Part shown: positions 35,498-43,427 of the stretch, piece by piece
Layout: every line of letters begins with the position of its first letter
How positions within the stretch are numbered: position 1 is the first letter of the stretch
NCBI GenBank assembly: GCA_900551155.1
Contig: URVA01000001.1
Span: 9,424 to 73,423 of the forward strand
Length of the DNA: 64,000 nucleotides
Reading direction: 5' to 3'
Source: an uncultured Eggerthella sp.
GTDB lineage: Bacteria > Actinomycetota > Coriobacteriia > Coriobacteriales > Eggerthellaceae
Translations under genes and position numbers: made by a program
The notes under the pieces: generated by a model
Told to the model about the DNA's origin: nothing
What the model saw: only the letters and a program-made list of their open reading frames with translations
Databases searched by the model: none

Positions 35498-36523
35498 ATG
35501 AAAGTAGCAATTCTTGCCGATAATACTACGATGCAATCTGAAGCAAGCTTGCTTGCTCAAGCTTTGCAAAACGCGGAGCATCAGGTAGAGCTCCTTGATG
35601 TAGATAAGCAGGTAGTTGCCCAGCTTCAGGCAAAACGACCTGAGATATGTTGCATCGCTTCAGGTACCAAAGGCTCTGAGGGTGCTTTGCAGGAATTGCT
35701 AGAGCTGTTGCAAATTCCTTATCTTGGTTCTCAGTCCGAAGCGTGTCGATTAAGTTCTGATGCTCAACTAAGCATGTTTGCTATGCGCCGTTATGCGGAA
35801 GCGTCAGAAGAAGACGTTATCGCTGAGCCTTTAGTAAACTTTTCTCTTTCGTCCGATTTGCTTACGACGAATGCCGAAGCGCTTGCCGATATGTGTGAGG
35901 CGCGAATTCCTGGTGGTTATCCTATAGAAATTAAGCCTCTGCGATCAGCGGGTTTTTCGCAGCGTGAAGGTGAATTATCTGAACGAGCTTCCCAGGATGA
36001 TTCAGATTCAGGTGTTCCTCAAGTTGCGTTTGCTGGTCCAGGAAATTCAACATCTCTTTTGGTAAACAACAAAGAAGAATTGCTTGCGGCATTTAAAACG
36101 TATGAATCAGTTGGCTGCACGGTATACCAGTGGATCGAAGGACTACGCCTTTCGGTAGCGGTTTTAGGAACGGGTTGGGATGCTCATGTATTACCTCCCG
36201 TTGAAGAGGTTATTGCTCCGAAAGATTCGGCGGAGGGCGCTTCGGCAGAATTAATCGCGCCTGTTCGCCTTGAATCTCTTTCAAGTGATGAAAGTATTGC
36301 GCAAGCTATTCGCTCCGAAATCGAACGTACAGCTTTTGAGGCATGTCTTTCTTTAGGAATGCGTGATTTCGCGCTAGTTCGAGTAATTTGGGATGGCGCT
36401 CAAGTTCGTTTTGTTGGAATAGAAGCGCTTCCTAGTATGGCAGCAAATTCGGCGTTTTCTAAAGCGTGCGAAGCGGCTGGTCTTTCGGTTGCAGGTGTGT
36501 TAAATCATTTGGTTTCGCTGTAG
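35498..36523 (+). CDS. D-alanine-D-alanine-ligase-like ATP-grasp protein, probably degenerate
   Basis: 341 residues. The N-terminal part SGTKGSEGALQELLELLQ then IPYLGS (about 62-85) mirrors the Ddl HGxxGEDGxxQGLLE..PYTGS region, and IEIKP (about 147-151) holds the ATP-binding Lys. The glycine loop GSSVG is replaced by a longer acidic insert. Near the end RVIWDG and GIEALPSM stand where Ddl has RVDF and EVNTxPGM, so two of the three usual Mg ligands (Asp and Asn) are missing. ATG 35498 with AGAAAGG upstream is preferred over 35456. It may be a non-catalytic or altered ligase. Confidence 0.65.
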   Translation: MKVAILADNTTMQSEASLLAQALQNAEHQVELLDVDKQVVAQLQAKRPEICCIASGTKGSEGALQELLELLQIPYLGSQSEACRLSSDAQLSMFAMRRYAEASEEDVIAEPLVNFSLSSDLLTTNAEALADMCEARIPGGYPIEIKPLRSAGFSQREGELSERASQDDSDSGVPQVAFAGPGNSTSLLVNNKEELLAAFKTYESVGCTVYQWIEGLRLSVAVLGTGWDAHVLPPVEEVIAPKDSAEGASAELIAPVRLESLSSDESIAQAIRSEIERTAFEACLSLGMRDFALVRVIWDGAQVRFVGIEALPSMAANSAFSKACEAAGLSVAGVLNHLVSL

Positions 36524-36644
36524 GCGTTTCGTATCGGATTGGAAACAAGTCATAGTCGCCTGTATTTCTCAAGATAAGCAGTGAAACATGCACGTATAAT
36601 AAGACCATTAGATATCGAAAATTGATGTCGGAAGGGTGTTCGAG

Positions 36645-37280
36645 ATGGGTAAATTTGTTCCGTTTGTCATCGGCGGCATTATTGGCGCTGCTGCTGGTCT
36701 TCTGCTTTCTCCACGTACTGGCGCTGAAAATCGCGCTAAGTTGTCTGAGGCGCTCAACGAAAATGTAAAGATCGAAGTACCTGCCAATGTTCAGGAAAAG
36801 GCTGGCCAGTTTGTTGATGCGGCTGCTTCTACTTCTCAGAAGGTTATCAATACCGTAGTAGATAACGGTTCTGATGCATACAAGAATGTTGTTTCTCGTG
36901 TAAACCAGAATCCAACCGTTCAAGCATTTAGCGACAATGGTGATGAGCTTCGTCAGAAGATCGATGCTGCTCGTGAACGCATTGCAACTCAGGTAGCAAA
37001 GAACGCTGAAGCTGCTCGTGATGCAGCAGTAGATAAGATTCCTGTAGCAATTGATGCAGCTCAGGGTGCAGCTCAAAATGCTAAGGTTGCTGCTCAAAGC
37101 GCTGCTCAGGCAGTATCGGGAGCTGCTCAGAATGCTGGTCAGGTTGTTGCAGGTGCTGCACAAAACGCTGGTCAGGCAGTTGCTGGCGCTGCTGCAACCG
37201 CTAAGGATGCGGTAGCAGGCGCAGCTTCTACGGTTACTGCAAAAATTAACCCTTCTGATGATGAAAAGGATGCCGAATAA
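36645..37280 (+). CDS. YtxH-like protein with Ala/Gln-rich amphipathic tail
   Basis: 211 residues. The N-terminal membrane segment FVIGGIIGAAAGLLLSPRTG (about 5-25) is the YtxH/gas-vesicle-like signature. The rest is a long predicted helix, and from about residue 135 it consists of repeating alanine-rich units (AAQNA, VSGAAQNAGQVVAGA) resembling apolipoprotein or LEA-type amphipathic repeats. ATG 36645 follows GAAGGG; a GTG at 36636 lies inside that site. A TATAAT at 36595 could be its -10. Function unknown; often stress- or envelope-linked. Confidence 0.75.
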   Translation: MGKFVPFVIGGIIGAAAGLLLSPRTGAENRAKLSEALNENVKIEVPANVQEKAGQFVDAAASTSQKVINTVVDNGSDAYKNVVSRVNQNPTVQAFSDNGDELRQKIDAARERIATQVAKNAEAARDAAVDKIPVAIDAAQGAAQNAKVAAQSAAQAVSGAAQNAGQVVAGAAQNAGQAVAGAAATAKDAVAGAASTVTAKINPSDDEKDAE

Positions 37281-37582
37281 CAATCGGCAAACCATTGGCG
37301 CAAAGGCGCGTAAAAGTTCAAAGATCGCTAATGGACGCTTATGAACTTTTCATAAGCAAGTGTTCGGCAGATACTTGATGAGCAGGGTGCTCGGCGAATC
37401 TTTAGCAAACAGCGTATCTAAGAACTTTCATGAGTTTTTGAGCGCCAAATAACTTAAAAGCAACAAATCGAACACATTTGTCGGTCATACTTTGTGGATG
37501 TGATTGAATAAATGTAAGTTCGGCTCGTAAAGATGGCGGCTTAACGGTCGCCATCTGCCGTAATGGGACAGGATAGAGATAT
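37281..37582. other. Intergenic region with two stem-loops
   Basis: 302 bases, no gene. A 9-bp perfect hairpin GCTTATGAA/TTCATAAGC lies at 37337-37357 with a 3-base loop. A 10-bp hairpin AGATGGCGGC/GTCGCCATCT lies at 37531-37556 with a TTAACG loop and one G-T pair, 26 bases before the next start. Neither has a T-run. Confidence 0.6.
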
Positions 37583-38386
37583 ATGAAAAAGAGCGAATAC
37601 CTTATAAGCGAATTGCGAGGCATGCCAGTTTATACCACTGGTAAAAAACTCAAGCGCATAGGTAAAGTGCACTCTTTTATCTTTCATCCTCATAAGCGTC
37701 GTGTTGTTGGTTTTACGGTAAAGCGCCCCGATATTGCACTGATGATGCACAGGCCCGATTTGTTTGTTTCAATCGATGGGTTTGATGTTGAAGAGGGCAA
37801 TATTGTTATCACCGAGGAAAAGGGAACCACGGGATCTGCTGCTTGTAAGCGTTTGGGTGTCGATTGGAACGAATGCGTTATTTGGCAGGGCCTTCCTTTG
37901 ATGACCGAAGACGAAAAGCGCTGCGGCTTAGTAGGTAATGTGCGATTCAGCACAGAAGATGGAACAGTTAAGTCCCTTTTTATAGACAAAGGCACTTCGG
38001 CAGGGGCGCTACTGGGTGTTACTGAAATTCCTGCAACACTCATTAAAGGTTTCAAGCTCGGTGTAGGCGATCAGCTTACTGCAGCTAATGAAGAAGATTT
38101 TCTGCATGGCGCCATTATTTTGTCCAATGAAGCGTTGGCTATTCAAGCACAAGGCGGTTTGGCCGAACGTGCAGGTAAGGCAAGTGCGGTGGTTAGCCAT
38201 AAGGCATCGCAGGCTTTTGAAAAAGCCAAGCCTATTGCATCAGATGTGGCGCAGAAAACAGGCGATGCAGTAAATAAGGGAGCTTTTGCGGTAGGGCAAC
38301 AGCTTTCTAAAACAAAAGGTATGTTTTCTGCTTTTAAAGAAGAATATAAACGTGCTCGCTACGGTGAAGATAACGAGGAAAAATGA
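37583..38386 (+). CDS. PRC-barrel domain protein with helical tail
   Basis: 267 residues. Two PRC-barrel-like segments are visible: residues 5-75 (LISELRGMPVYTTGKKLKRIGKVHSF) and about 85-170 (CGLVGNVRFSTEDGTVKSLFID). The tail from about 200 is a charged amphipathic helix with AFEKAKPIASDVAQKTGDAV. PRC barrels mediate protein interactions in ribosome maturation or photosynthetic and envelope proteins; the partner here is unknown. The stop overlaps the next ATG by 4 bases (ATGA), so both are co-translated. Confidence 0.78.
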   Translation: MKKSEYLISELRGMPVYTTGKKLKRIGKVHSFIFHPHKRRVVGFTVKRPDIALMMHRPDLFVSIDGFDVEEGNIVITEEKGTTGSAACKRLGVDWNECVIWQGLPLMTEDEKRCGLVGNVRFSTEDGTVKSLFIDKGTSAGALLGVTEIPATLIKGFKLGVGDQLTAANEEDFLHGAIILSNEALAIQAQGGLAERAGKASAVVSHKASQAFEKAKPIASDVAQKTGDAVNKGAFAVGQQLSKTKGMFSAFKEEYKRARYGEDNEEK

Positions 38387-39171
38387 GCGATAACCAAAAC
38401 GAAAATTTAGAAACCAAAGAAGAAAGCTTCGTTTCGATTTTTGGGCACAAGGTAAAAACTGCCGATATCTTTAAGCTGTTAGGTCTGCTTGCTTTTATTG
38501 GTATCACGGGAGGCATTGTTGTTGCTCTGTGGCCAAGCTTGTCTCAAATTTTCGAGCCCAACGGAACAGAGCGCGTAATTGCAAGCATTCAAAGCCAAGG
38601 CGTATTTGGCGTGTTGATGTTGCTTGGTTTGCAGTTTATCCAGGTGGTTGTGGCGTTTATCCCTGGCGAAGTTGTTCAGGTTGCAGCGGGCATGCTGTAT
38701 GGGCCATGGCTTGGCGCGCTGATTATTTTGATTGGCTGCGTTATTTCAAGTGCTGTAATTTATCAGCTTGTTCATAAGTTGGGTGCACCGTTTGTTCACG
38801 ACATGGTTAGCAAAGAACATCTAGAAAAGTTCTATACCTTCCAAAAATCGGGCAAACTGAACATCGTTGTATTTATTTTGTTCCTCATTCCTGCAATGCC
38901 TAAAGATGTATTTACCTATTTGGTTCCACTTACGGATATGCGCATGAGGACATTTTTGATTCTTGCCACTATTGGCCGCATTCCTGGTGTGATGGTGTCC
39001 ACTTATGCGGCAGCAGGTTTAGCAGAAGGGCAGATTACCACTAGCCTGATTATTTTTGGTGTGGCAGCTGCTATTGCGCTGCTGTGTTTGATTTTCCGCA
39101 ACCGAATTATGCGTGTAGTAGGTACCGTTAAGGCTTTTCATGAGCGCGATAAGGAACACGAAGACCAATAG
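38383..39171 (+). CDS. VTT-domain (TVP38/DedA-like) membrane protein
   Basis: 262-residue integral membrane protein of the SNARE-associated/VTT family, related to TVP38/TMEM64 and DedA, now linked to lipid scrambling or undecaprenyl-phosphate handling. A central FIPGEVVQVAAGMLYGPWLG (about 91-110) is the VTT hallmark, and LFLIPAMPKDVFTYLVPLT (about 167-185) is the second conserved reentrant region. It overlaps the PRC-barrel gene by 4 bases, implying joint function. Confidence 0.85.
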   Translation: MSDNQNENLETKEESFVSIFGHKVKTADIFKLLGLLAFIGITGGIVVALWPSLSQIFEPNGTERVIASIQSQGVFGVLMLLGLQFIQVVVAFIPGEVVQVAAGMLYGPWLGALIILIGCVISSAVIYQLVHKLGAPFVHDMVSKEHLEKFYTFQKSGKLNIVVFILFLIPAMPKDVFTYLVPLTDMRMRTFLILATIGRIPGVMVSTYAAAGLAEGQITTSLIIFGVAAAIALLCLIFRNRIMRVVGTVKAFHERDKEHEDQ

Positions 39172-39332
39172 CTCATTAAAAAGCTCATTACGACAACCTA
39201 AACGAAATACAACAGGCATCTTACGCGTTAAGTGCTGCGTTACGGAAGCATAACGAAACGTCGAGTTAAGTTTGCTAAAAGGTATTCTTACTATGTCGAA
39301 ATCATCAACATATTAAAGTGAGGCGTTGAATT

Positions 39333-40610
39333 ATGGCACATACAGAAAACGACCCTCAAAACAATAAACAGGAAGAACTTAAGGTGACAGAACAGAAAAC
39401 CGAAAAGGCAGCTGAAAACGCAGAACAAAACACCGAAAAGGTGGAGCAGGACACTTCTTATTCTGCCGCTGATCAAGTAGAGCAGAAAGCCGAACAAGCC
39501 CAGGATAAGGCAGAGCAGGCAAAGCAGAAAGCCGAGCAAATGCAGTCTTCGGATGCAGCTGAAGAATCGGCTGGTCAGGCAGAGGCTCAAGCAGAAGTGC
39601 AAAACAGCCCTCAGCCAGAAACTCAAGCGGAAGTCAAAGCGGAGGCTCAAGCAGAAGCGCAAGCGGAACCTCAGCCAGAACCTCAGCCAGAAGCGCATCA
39701 GCGCTCAGAAATTGGCGATGCGGTTCGCGACGAAGCGCTTTCAGCAGCTGAAAAAGGTCTTGAGGCAGCGCGTGCGGCACTGGAAGCAGCAGAGAAAAAA
39801 CTCGCTGAAGCGCAACAAGCAGCTTATGGTCAAAGCACCTACGCTCCTCCACAAGGCAATCCGCAGCAGCCTGCAAATAAAGATGCCGCGCAGCAAACTC
39901 AGTCAACGGGCCAGCAGACAGCAGCTCAGCAGTCAACAGGCCAACAAGCGACAGCCCAACAGTCAACGGGTCAGCAGGCGCAGCAAGCTGATTTCTATCA
40001 GTCATATCAACAGACGGTACAACAACCCACCTATCAGCAACCTGAATATCAGACTACTCAGACCACCCAGCCGAATTACCAATCGACTCAGTTCGGATAT
40101 CAACAAACCGAACAGGGAGCATATCAGCAACCACAGCAGCAAACCTACCAACAAGCTACACAGGCGGGTTTCCAACAGCCTGATCAAGCTAATTATCAGC
40201 AGGCCGCACAGACGGGCTACCAACAGACATCTACCCAGCAACCAGGTTATCAGCAGACAGGCTATCAACAACCTGGATACCAACAGTCTGGTTACCAGCA
40301 AGCAACACAGGGAACCCAGCAACCGCCTGTTCAGCCTCATTACGCGCCACCTGTTGCTTCGCGCGATCATGTGGCAGCAGGGTTGCTAGCAATCTTCTTA
40401 GGTTTCTTGGGTGTGCATAAGTTTTATCTTGGCTACAACACGCAGGGCTTCATTATGTTGGCAATTGGGCTTATTGGCGGATTGTTCTCATTCGGATTAA
40501 TCCTTGGCATTGTTTGGATCATAGGCGTCATTGAAGGCATTATTTATCTGACAAAAAGCCAAAGCGAGTTCGAAAGACTATATGTTTATAACAAGAGAGA
40601 GTGGTTTTAG
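39333..40610 (+). CDS. TM2-domain protein with long Tyr/Gln-rich prion-like region
   Basis: 425 residues. Residues 1-120 form an acidic, Glu/Ala/Gln-rich coiled segment with EQKAEQAKQKAEQ and QAEAQAEPQPEPQ repeats. Residues 130-160 are helical (KGLEAARAALEAAEKKLAEAQ). From about 175 to 340 the protein is dominated by Gln, Tyr, Thr and Pro with many YQQ units. The C-terminal 80 residues are a TM2 domain: LGFLGVHKFYLGYNTQGF, then two helices. It is probably a membrane-tethered low-complexity protein. Function unknown. There is a ribosome-site-poor upstream (AAGTGAGGCG) before ATG 39333. Confidence 0.82.
   Translation: MAHTENDPQNNKQEELKVTEQKTEKAAENAEQNTEKVEQDTSYSAADQVEQKAEQAQDKAEQAKQKAEQMQSSDAAEESAGQAEAQAEVQNSPQPETQAEVKAEAQAEAQAEPQPEPQPEAHQRSEIGDAVRDEALSAAEKGLEAARAALEAAEKKLAEAQQAAYGQSTYAPPQGNPQQPANKDAAQQTQSTGQQTAAQQSTGQQATAQQSTGQQAQQADFYQSYQQTVQQPTYQQPEYQTTQTTQPNYQSTQFGYQQTEQGAYQQPQQQTYQQATQAGFQQPDQANYQQAAQTGYQQTSTQQPGYQQTGYQQPGYQQSGYQQATQGTQQPPVQPHYAPPVASRDHVAAGLLAIFLGFLGVHKFYLGYNTQGFIMLAIGLIGGLFSFGLILGIVWIIGVIEGIIYLTKSQSEFERLYVYNKREWF
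39896..40320 (+). repeat. Coding tandem repeats of the prion-like tract
   Basis: Inside the TM2 gene. Three units of a roughly 30-base repeat encode QSTGQQ(A/T)AQ (39896-39990). They are followed by about fifteen YQQ/FQQ units spaced 5-10 codons apart (40009-40320). The last five (GYQQTGYQQPGYQQSGYQQ) are nearly regular. Synonymous variation is high, so purifying selection on the amino acid pattern is suggested. Confidence 0.8.
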
Positions 40611-40614
40611 CATC

Positions 40615-40649
40615 AAGGGGTCTCGAGATGAGGCCCCTTACGTTATAAT
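40615..40649 (+). promoter_or_regulatory. Hairpin terminator of TM2 gene overlapping the aldolase promoter
   Basis: Hairpin AAGGGG-T-CTC/GAG-G-CCCCTT at 40615-40639 with a GAGAT loop. It is directly followed by TATAAT at 40644-40649, 43 bases before the aldolase start. The hairpin occupies the expected -35 position. No good -35 hexamer is visible. Confidence 0.5.
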
Positions 40650-40691
40650 GACTTGTGTTCGTGCATATGTATGCCAATAAGGAGGAAGATT

Positions 40692-41630
40692 ATGCCCACC
40701 ATTACTCGTGATCAGGTAAAGGTCCCAATGGACGTAATGCCTGAAGCGCGCGAAACGTACATTGATAATTACATGAAGGCTACCCGTGGTACCGGACGTT
40801 TGATGCTCTTTGCTTGCGACCAGAAGATCGAACACCTGAACAAGGACTTCTATGGTGAGGGCATTGATATTTCTGACGCAGAGCCAGAGCACTTGTTCAA
40901 GATTGGTTCCCAGGGCACTATTGGTGTTTTGGCAGGTCAGCGTGGTTTGATTGCTCAGTATGCAGCTGACTATCCAGAGATTAACTATCTGGTAAAGATG
41001 AACTCTAAGACCAACTTGGTAAAGGGTTCTCAGGACGATCCTTATAGCCCACAGCTTTATGATTTGGAAGCTGTTTTGGCAATGCGCGAAGCTGGCGTAA
41101 ACATTGTTGGTTTGGGCTACACCATCTATCTTGGCTCTGAATATGAATCAACCATGATGGCTGAAGCTGGCGAGCTTATCGCTGAGGCTCATGCAGCTGG
41201 TTTGATTGTTGTTCTTTGGATTTATCCTCGCGGTAAAGCTGTTCCAGACGAGAAGGATCCAGATCTGATTGCTGGCGCAGCTGGTGTTGCACTTTGCCTT
41301 GGTGCAGACTTCGTTAAGGTTAACCCACCTCATGAGGCTGACGGTAAATCTTCCGCTGAAGGTTTGAAGATTGCTTCTATGGCTGCTGGTCGCACTGGTT
41401 TGGTATGCGCTGGTGGTTCTAAGGCTGACGCAAACGTATTCTTGACTGAGCTTCACAACCAGATTCACATTGGTGGTGCTTGCGGTAACGCAACGGGTCG
41501 TAACATCCACATGCGTTCCGAAGACGAAGCAATCCGTCTGTGCAACGCAATTTCTGCTATCACCTTGGGTGACTGGAGCGTTGAAGACGCAGAGGCTGTA
41601 TTCCGCGGTGAAAAGGAATTCACCCTGTAA
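40692..41630 (+). CDS. Class I fructose-bisphosphate aldolase, DhnA type
   Basis: 312-residue Schiff-base aldolase of the archaeal/DhnA (FbaB-like) group. FACDQKIEHLN at the N-terminal barrel strand (about 40-50) and the lysine in GADFVKVNPPHEADG (about 214) are characteristic. It acts in glycolysis or gluconeogenesis on fructose 1,6-bisphosphate; an aldol role in other pathways (LsrF-like) is less likely. AAGGAGGAAG precedes ATG 40692, an excellent site. Codon use is strongly biased, suggesting high expression. A classical UUCG terminator follows. Confidence 0.9.
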   Translation: MPTITRDQVKVPMDVMPEARETYIDNYMKATRGTGRLMLFACDQKIEHLNKDFYGEGIDISDAEPEHLFKIGSQGTIGVLAGQRGLIAQYAADYPEINYLVKMNSKTNLVKGSQDDPYSPQLYDLEAVLAMREAGVNIVGLGYTIYLGSEYESTMMAEAGELIAEAHAAGLIVVLWIYPRGKAVPDEKDPDLIAGAAGVALCLGADFVKVNPPHEADGKSSAEGLKIASMAAGRTGLVCAGGSKADANVFLTELHNQIHIGGACGNATGRNIHMRSEDEAIRLCNAISAITLGDWSVEDAEAVFRGEKEFTL

Positions 41631-41741
41631 AGTTGCTTGAGAGCACTTAAAGCGAGCCCCCCAAAAGTAGTAAATCGTAAAAAGCGTTTTGCTTGCAGGG
41701 CAGTTAAAGGGCTTAGCTATTAGCAAAGCAGTAAAACTTTT

Positions 41742-41772
41742 AAGAGCCTGACTTCGGTCAGGCTCTTTTTTT
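41742..41772 (+). terminator. Intrinsic terminator of the aldolase gene
   Basis: Stem AGAGCCTGAC/GTCAGGCTCT with a TTCG tetraloop and seven T. Confidence 0.96.
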
Positions 41773-42075
41773 GTGAAAATGGACCCCTCCCTGCAGAAAA
41801 AGCGCGTTTGTGAGTGATTTTCTAAAGCTGACTGCGGGATTATTCCGATTGCTTCAAAATGAAATGTAACGAAACAGCGAAAAAATGTAACCAACCATAA
41901 TTTTTCACAATTTTAGAAGAAAGTAGTGGGTCTGCTGCTCGAGCAACCCTCTCACTTTCCAGCAAAATCTGCAGGGGCACCCCGATTTTTCGAAAAAACT
42001 TTGCCTTAGATTGTTGTTGAAGTGTTCGATTTTCAATAATGTATTTTCAATTGTTGTATTTGGTATATCGATATC
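41773..42075. other. AT-rich intergenic region with imperfect terminal inverted repeats
   Basis: 303 bases with no gene. Its ends are loosely inverted: AAAATGGACCCCTCCCTGCA near 41777 and CTGCAGGGGCACCCCGATTT near 41969 share CCCTGCAGA/TCTGCAGGG and an outer AAAAT/ATTTT. Also seen are a 10-bp palindrome TGCTCGAGCA (41936-41945) and a direct repeat AAATGTAAC. It might be a small non-autonomous element or a large fold; evidence is thin. Confidence 0.35.
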
Positions 42076-42291
42076 ATGAAATGGAAGCTAGTTTTGTCTG
42101 AATCAATTCAAATAGATATTGACGCATTGCGCGACTATTTAATGGATTACTGTGGGTCCGCCATCTTTTCTGGATTTCCTGCGGCAATTATTGGTGTTAC
42201 AGAAATTGAAAGCGCAGACGGGTACGAGCTCTGTCAGATTGCTGAACAGTTAGGCGTTAATTTACGACAATTTGAGGTACCGCGCTATTGA
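42076..42291 (+). CDS. Small hypothetical protein
   Basis: 71 residues with no recognised domain. It is a mix of helix-forming and hydrophobic residues, with SESIQIDIDALRDYLMDYCGSAIF and a C-terminal half GYELCQIAEQLGVNLRQFEVPRY. There is no Shine-Dalgarno before ATG 42076, which sits in a very AT-rich stretch; a leaderless start is possible. Composition looks protein-like, but nothing else proves it is a gene. Confidence 0.4.
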   Translation: MKWKLVLSESIQIDIDALRDYLMDYCGSAIFSGFPAAIIGVTEIESADGYELCQIAEQLGVNLRQFEVPRY

Positions 42292-42388
42292 GTATTTTGG
42301 GCTGCCATGCGGTTCATGGGTAAGAGCTTTTGTGTCTTTAGTCTGCTCGAATATGAATAATCCTCAATTTAATAACCGCTTAAAAATG

Positions 42389-42453
42389 GTTTCGATCACA
42401 ATCAGGGATTTTGGGGGAATTTAAACTAGTTTCGATTACGATCGAAACTAGTT
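42389..42453. promoter_or_regulatory. Perfect 13-bp inverted repeat plus a direct-repeat half site
   Basis: AACTAGTTTCGAT (42424-42436) and ATCGAAACTAGTT (42441-42453) are separated by TACG. Forty bases upstream GTTTCGATCACAATC (42389-42403) repeats 13 of 15 bases of the right-hand GTTTCGATTACGATC. This looks like an operator array or stable hairpin in front of the prepilin peptidase gene. Confidence 0.6.
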
Positions 42454-42515
42454 CTTTGTTCGCTCTATATCCGACAATCAATTTTGGAAAGAAGCAGGAA
42501 GCTCCAATCGCAGCC

Positions 42516-43121
42516 ATGATTATTATTCTTGCCATACTTGCTTTGGTGTTTGCACGCATTACATACAATGACGTAACTATGCGTTTAGTGTATAGGCGCG
42601 ATCTTATCGTGCTGATCGCTTTCCGTCTGGTGCTTTTTGTTGTAGCGGTCATTGGTACCGAAGTCTTTAGAGTTACTTCGTTTGGCGCCACATCCCTTGG
42701 AGCGGACTCTCTTGGGCTAAGCACAACGACTGGTATTTCTTTTGGAGCGATTTCGCTTGTAATTGATCGACTGACAAATATAAGTCTTGAGCAATGGGGT
42801 ATACGTGCGCTTGTAATGTCAGTTGCCATGGCGTTTATTGTGAGCGCATTTGTCCAACTGGTGGCTTACATAACAAATCGTCTTACCAATAAATATGGCA
42901 AAAAGGATGAATCGCTTGGGCTAGGTGATGTAAAACTCTATGCGGTGTGCTGCTTGTTTTTGTCACTTGAACAGGCATTTGCGATGTTGTTCTTATCGGC
43001 AGTCATTGGCGCGTTCTTGGCGGTTTACGTAAAAGCGATCAAGAAGCAGGGCATTTTTCCCTTTGCGCCAGCGATAGTGTGGGCAACCTTTATCGTACTT
43101 GTATTAGATGTGCTGGTGTAG
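42516..43121 (+). CDS. Prepilin peptidase (A24 family), short form
   Basis: About 201-residue polytopic membrane protease with roughly five to six helices. The catalytic aspartates of type IV prepilin peptidases appear as the GLGDVKLYAVC motif (GxGD) in the C-terminal half and probably YNDVTMR near the N-terminus. The cysteine-rich methyltransferase domain is absent. The frame runs from 42411, but the upstream part would translate the inverted repeat at 42424-42453. ATG 42516 with AGGAAG about 14 bases before is preferred. No pilin or pilus genes are in the window. Confidence 0.72.
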   Translation: MIIILAILALVFARITYNDVTMRLVYRRDLIVLIAFRLVLFVVAVIGTEVFRVTSFGATSLGADSLGLSTTTGISFGAISLVIDRLTNISLEQWGIRALVMSVAMAFIVSAFVQLVAYITNRLTNKYGKKDESLGLGDVKLYAVCCLFLSLEQAFAMLFLSAVIGAFLAVYVKAIKKQGIFPFAPAIVWATFIVLVLDVLV

Positions 43122-43295
43122 GTTGTATATTTTCATCCAAAAGTACTTATAGAAACTGCAAAAAGTTTTATCGAATGAATTTAGGAAACGGATTGGCTAA
43201 AAAGTACCAACGATTTGAATCTTTGGACGCAGCCTATTCTATGTTTTCGCATTCGTAACTTGTGTTTGATGTTTGAAGTGTAGTTTGCTACTTCA
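43122..43295. other. Short intergenic region before tRNA-Leu terminator
   Basis: AT-rich, 174 bases. Nothing specific seen. Confidence 0.5.
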
Positions 43296-43331
43296 GAAAA
43301 CAAAAGCGGCATGGTTAATACCATGCCGCTT
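43296..43331 (-). terminator. Intrinsic terminator of tRNA-Leu
   Basis: Read on the minus strand: stem AAGCGGCATGG/CCATGCCGCTT with a TATTAA loop, then TTTTGTTTTC. It is 13 bases downstream of the tRNA CCA end. Confidence 0.93.
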
Positions 43332-43343
43332 GCACTTTTTAAC

Positions 43344-43427
43344 TGGTGCCGGAGGCGGGATTTGAACCCGCACGTCTTTCGACAACGGTTTTTGAGACCG
43401 CCGCGTCTGCCGTTCCGCCACTCCGGC
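43344..43427 (-). tRNA. tRNA-Leu (anticodon CAA)
   Basis: Minus-strand 81-nt body plus encoded CCA (43344-43346). The acceptor stem is GCCGGAG/CTCCGGC, discriminator A. The anticodon arm is CGGT-CTCAAAA-ACCG, so the anticodon is CAA and the tRNA reads UUG. It has a class II long variable arm (around TTGTCGAAAGACGT) and the T-arm GCGGGTTCAAATCCCGC. All cloverleaf elements are intact. Confidence 0.97.

Noticed and set aside
39553..40389. 278-codon open frame in a second phase of the TM2 gene
   Set aside because: It results from the CAG/CAA-rich repeats. The product is an implausible basic Lys/Arg/Asn-rich chain without a ribosome site.
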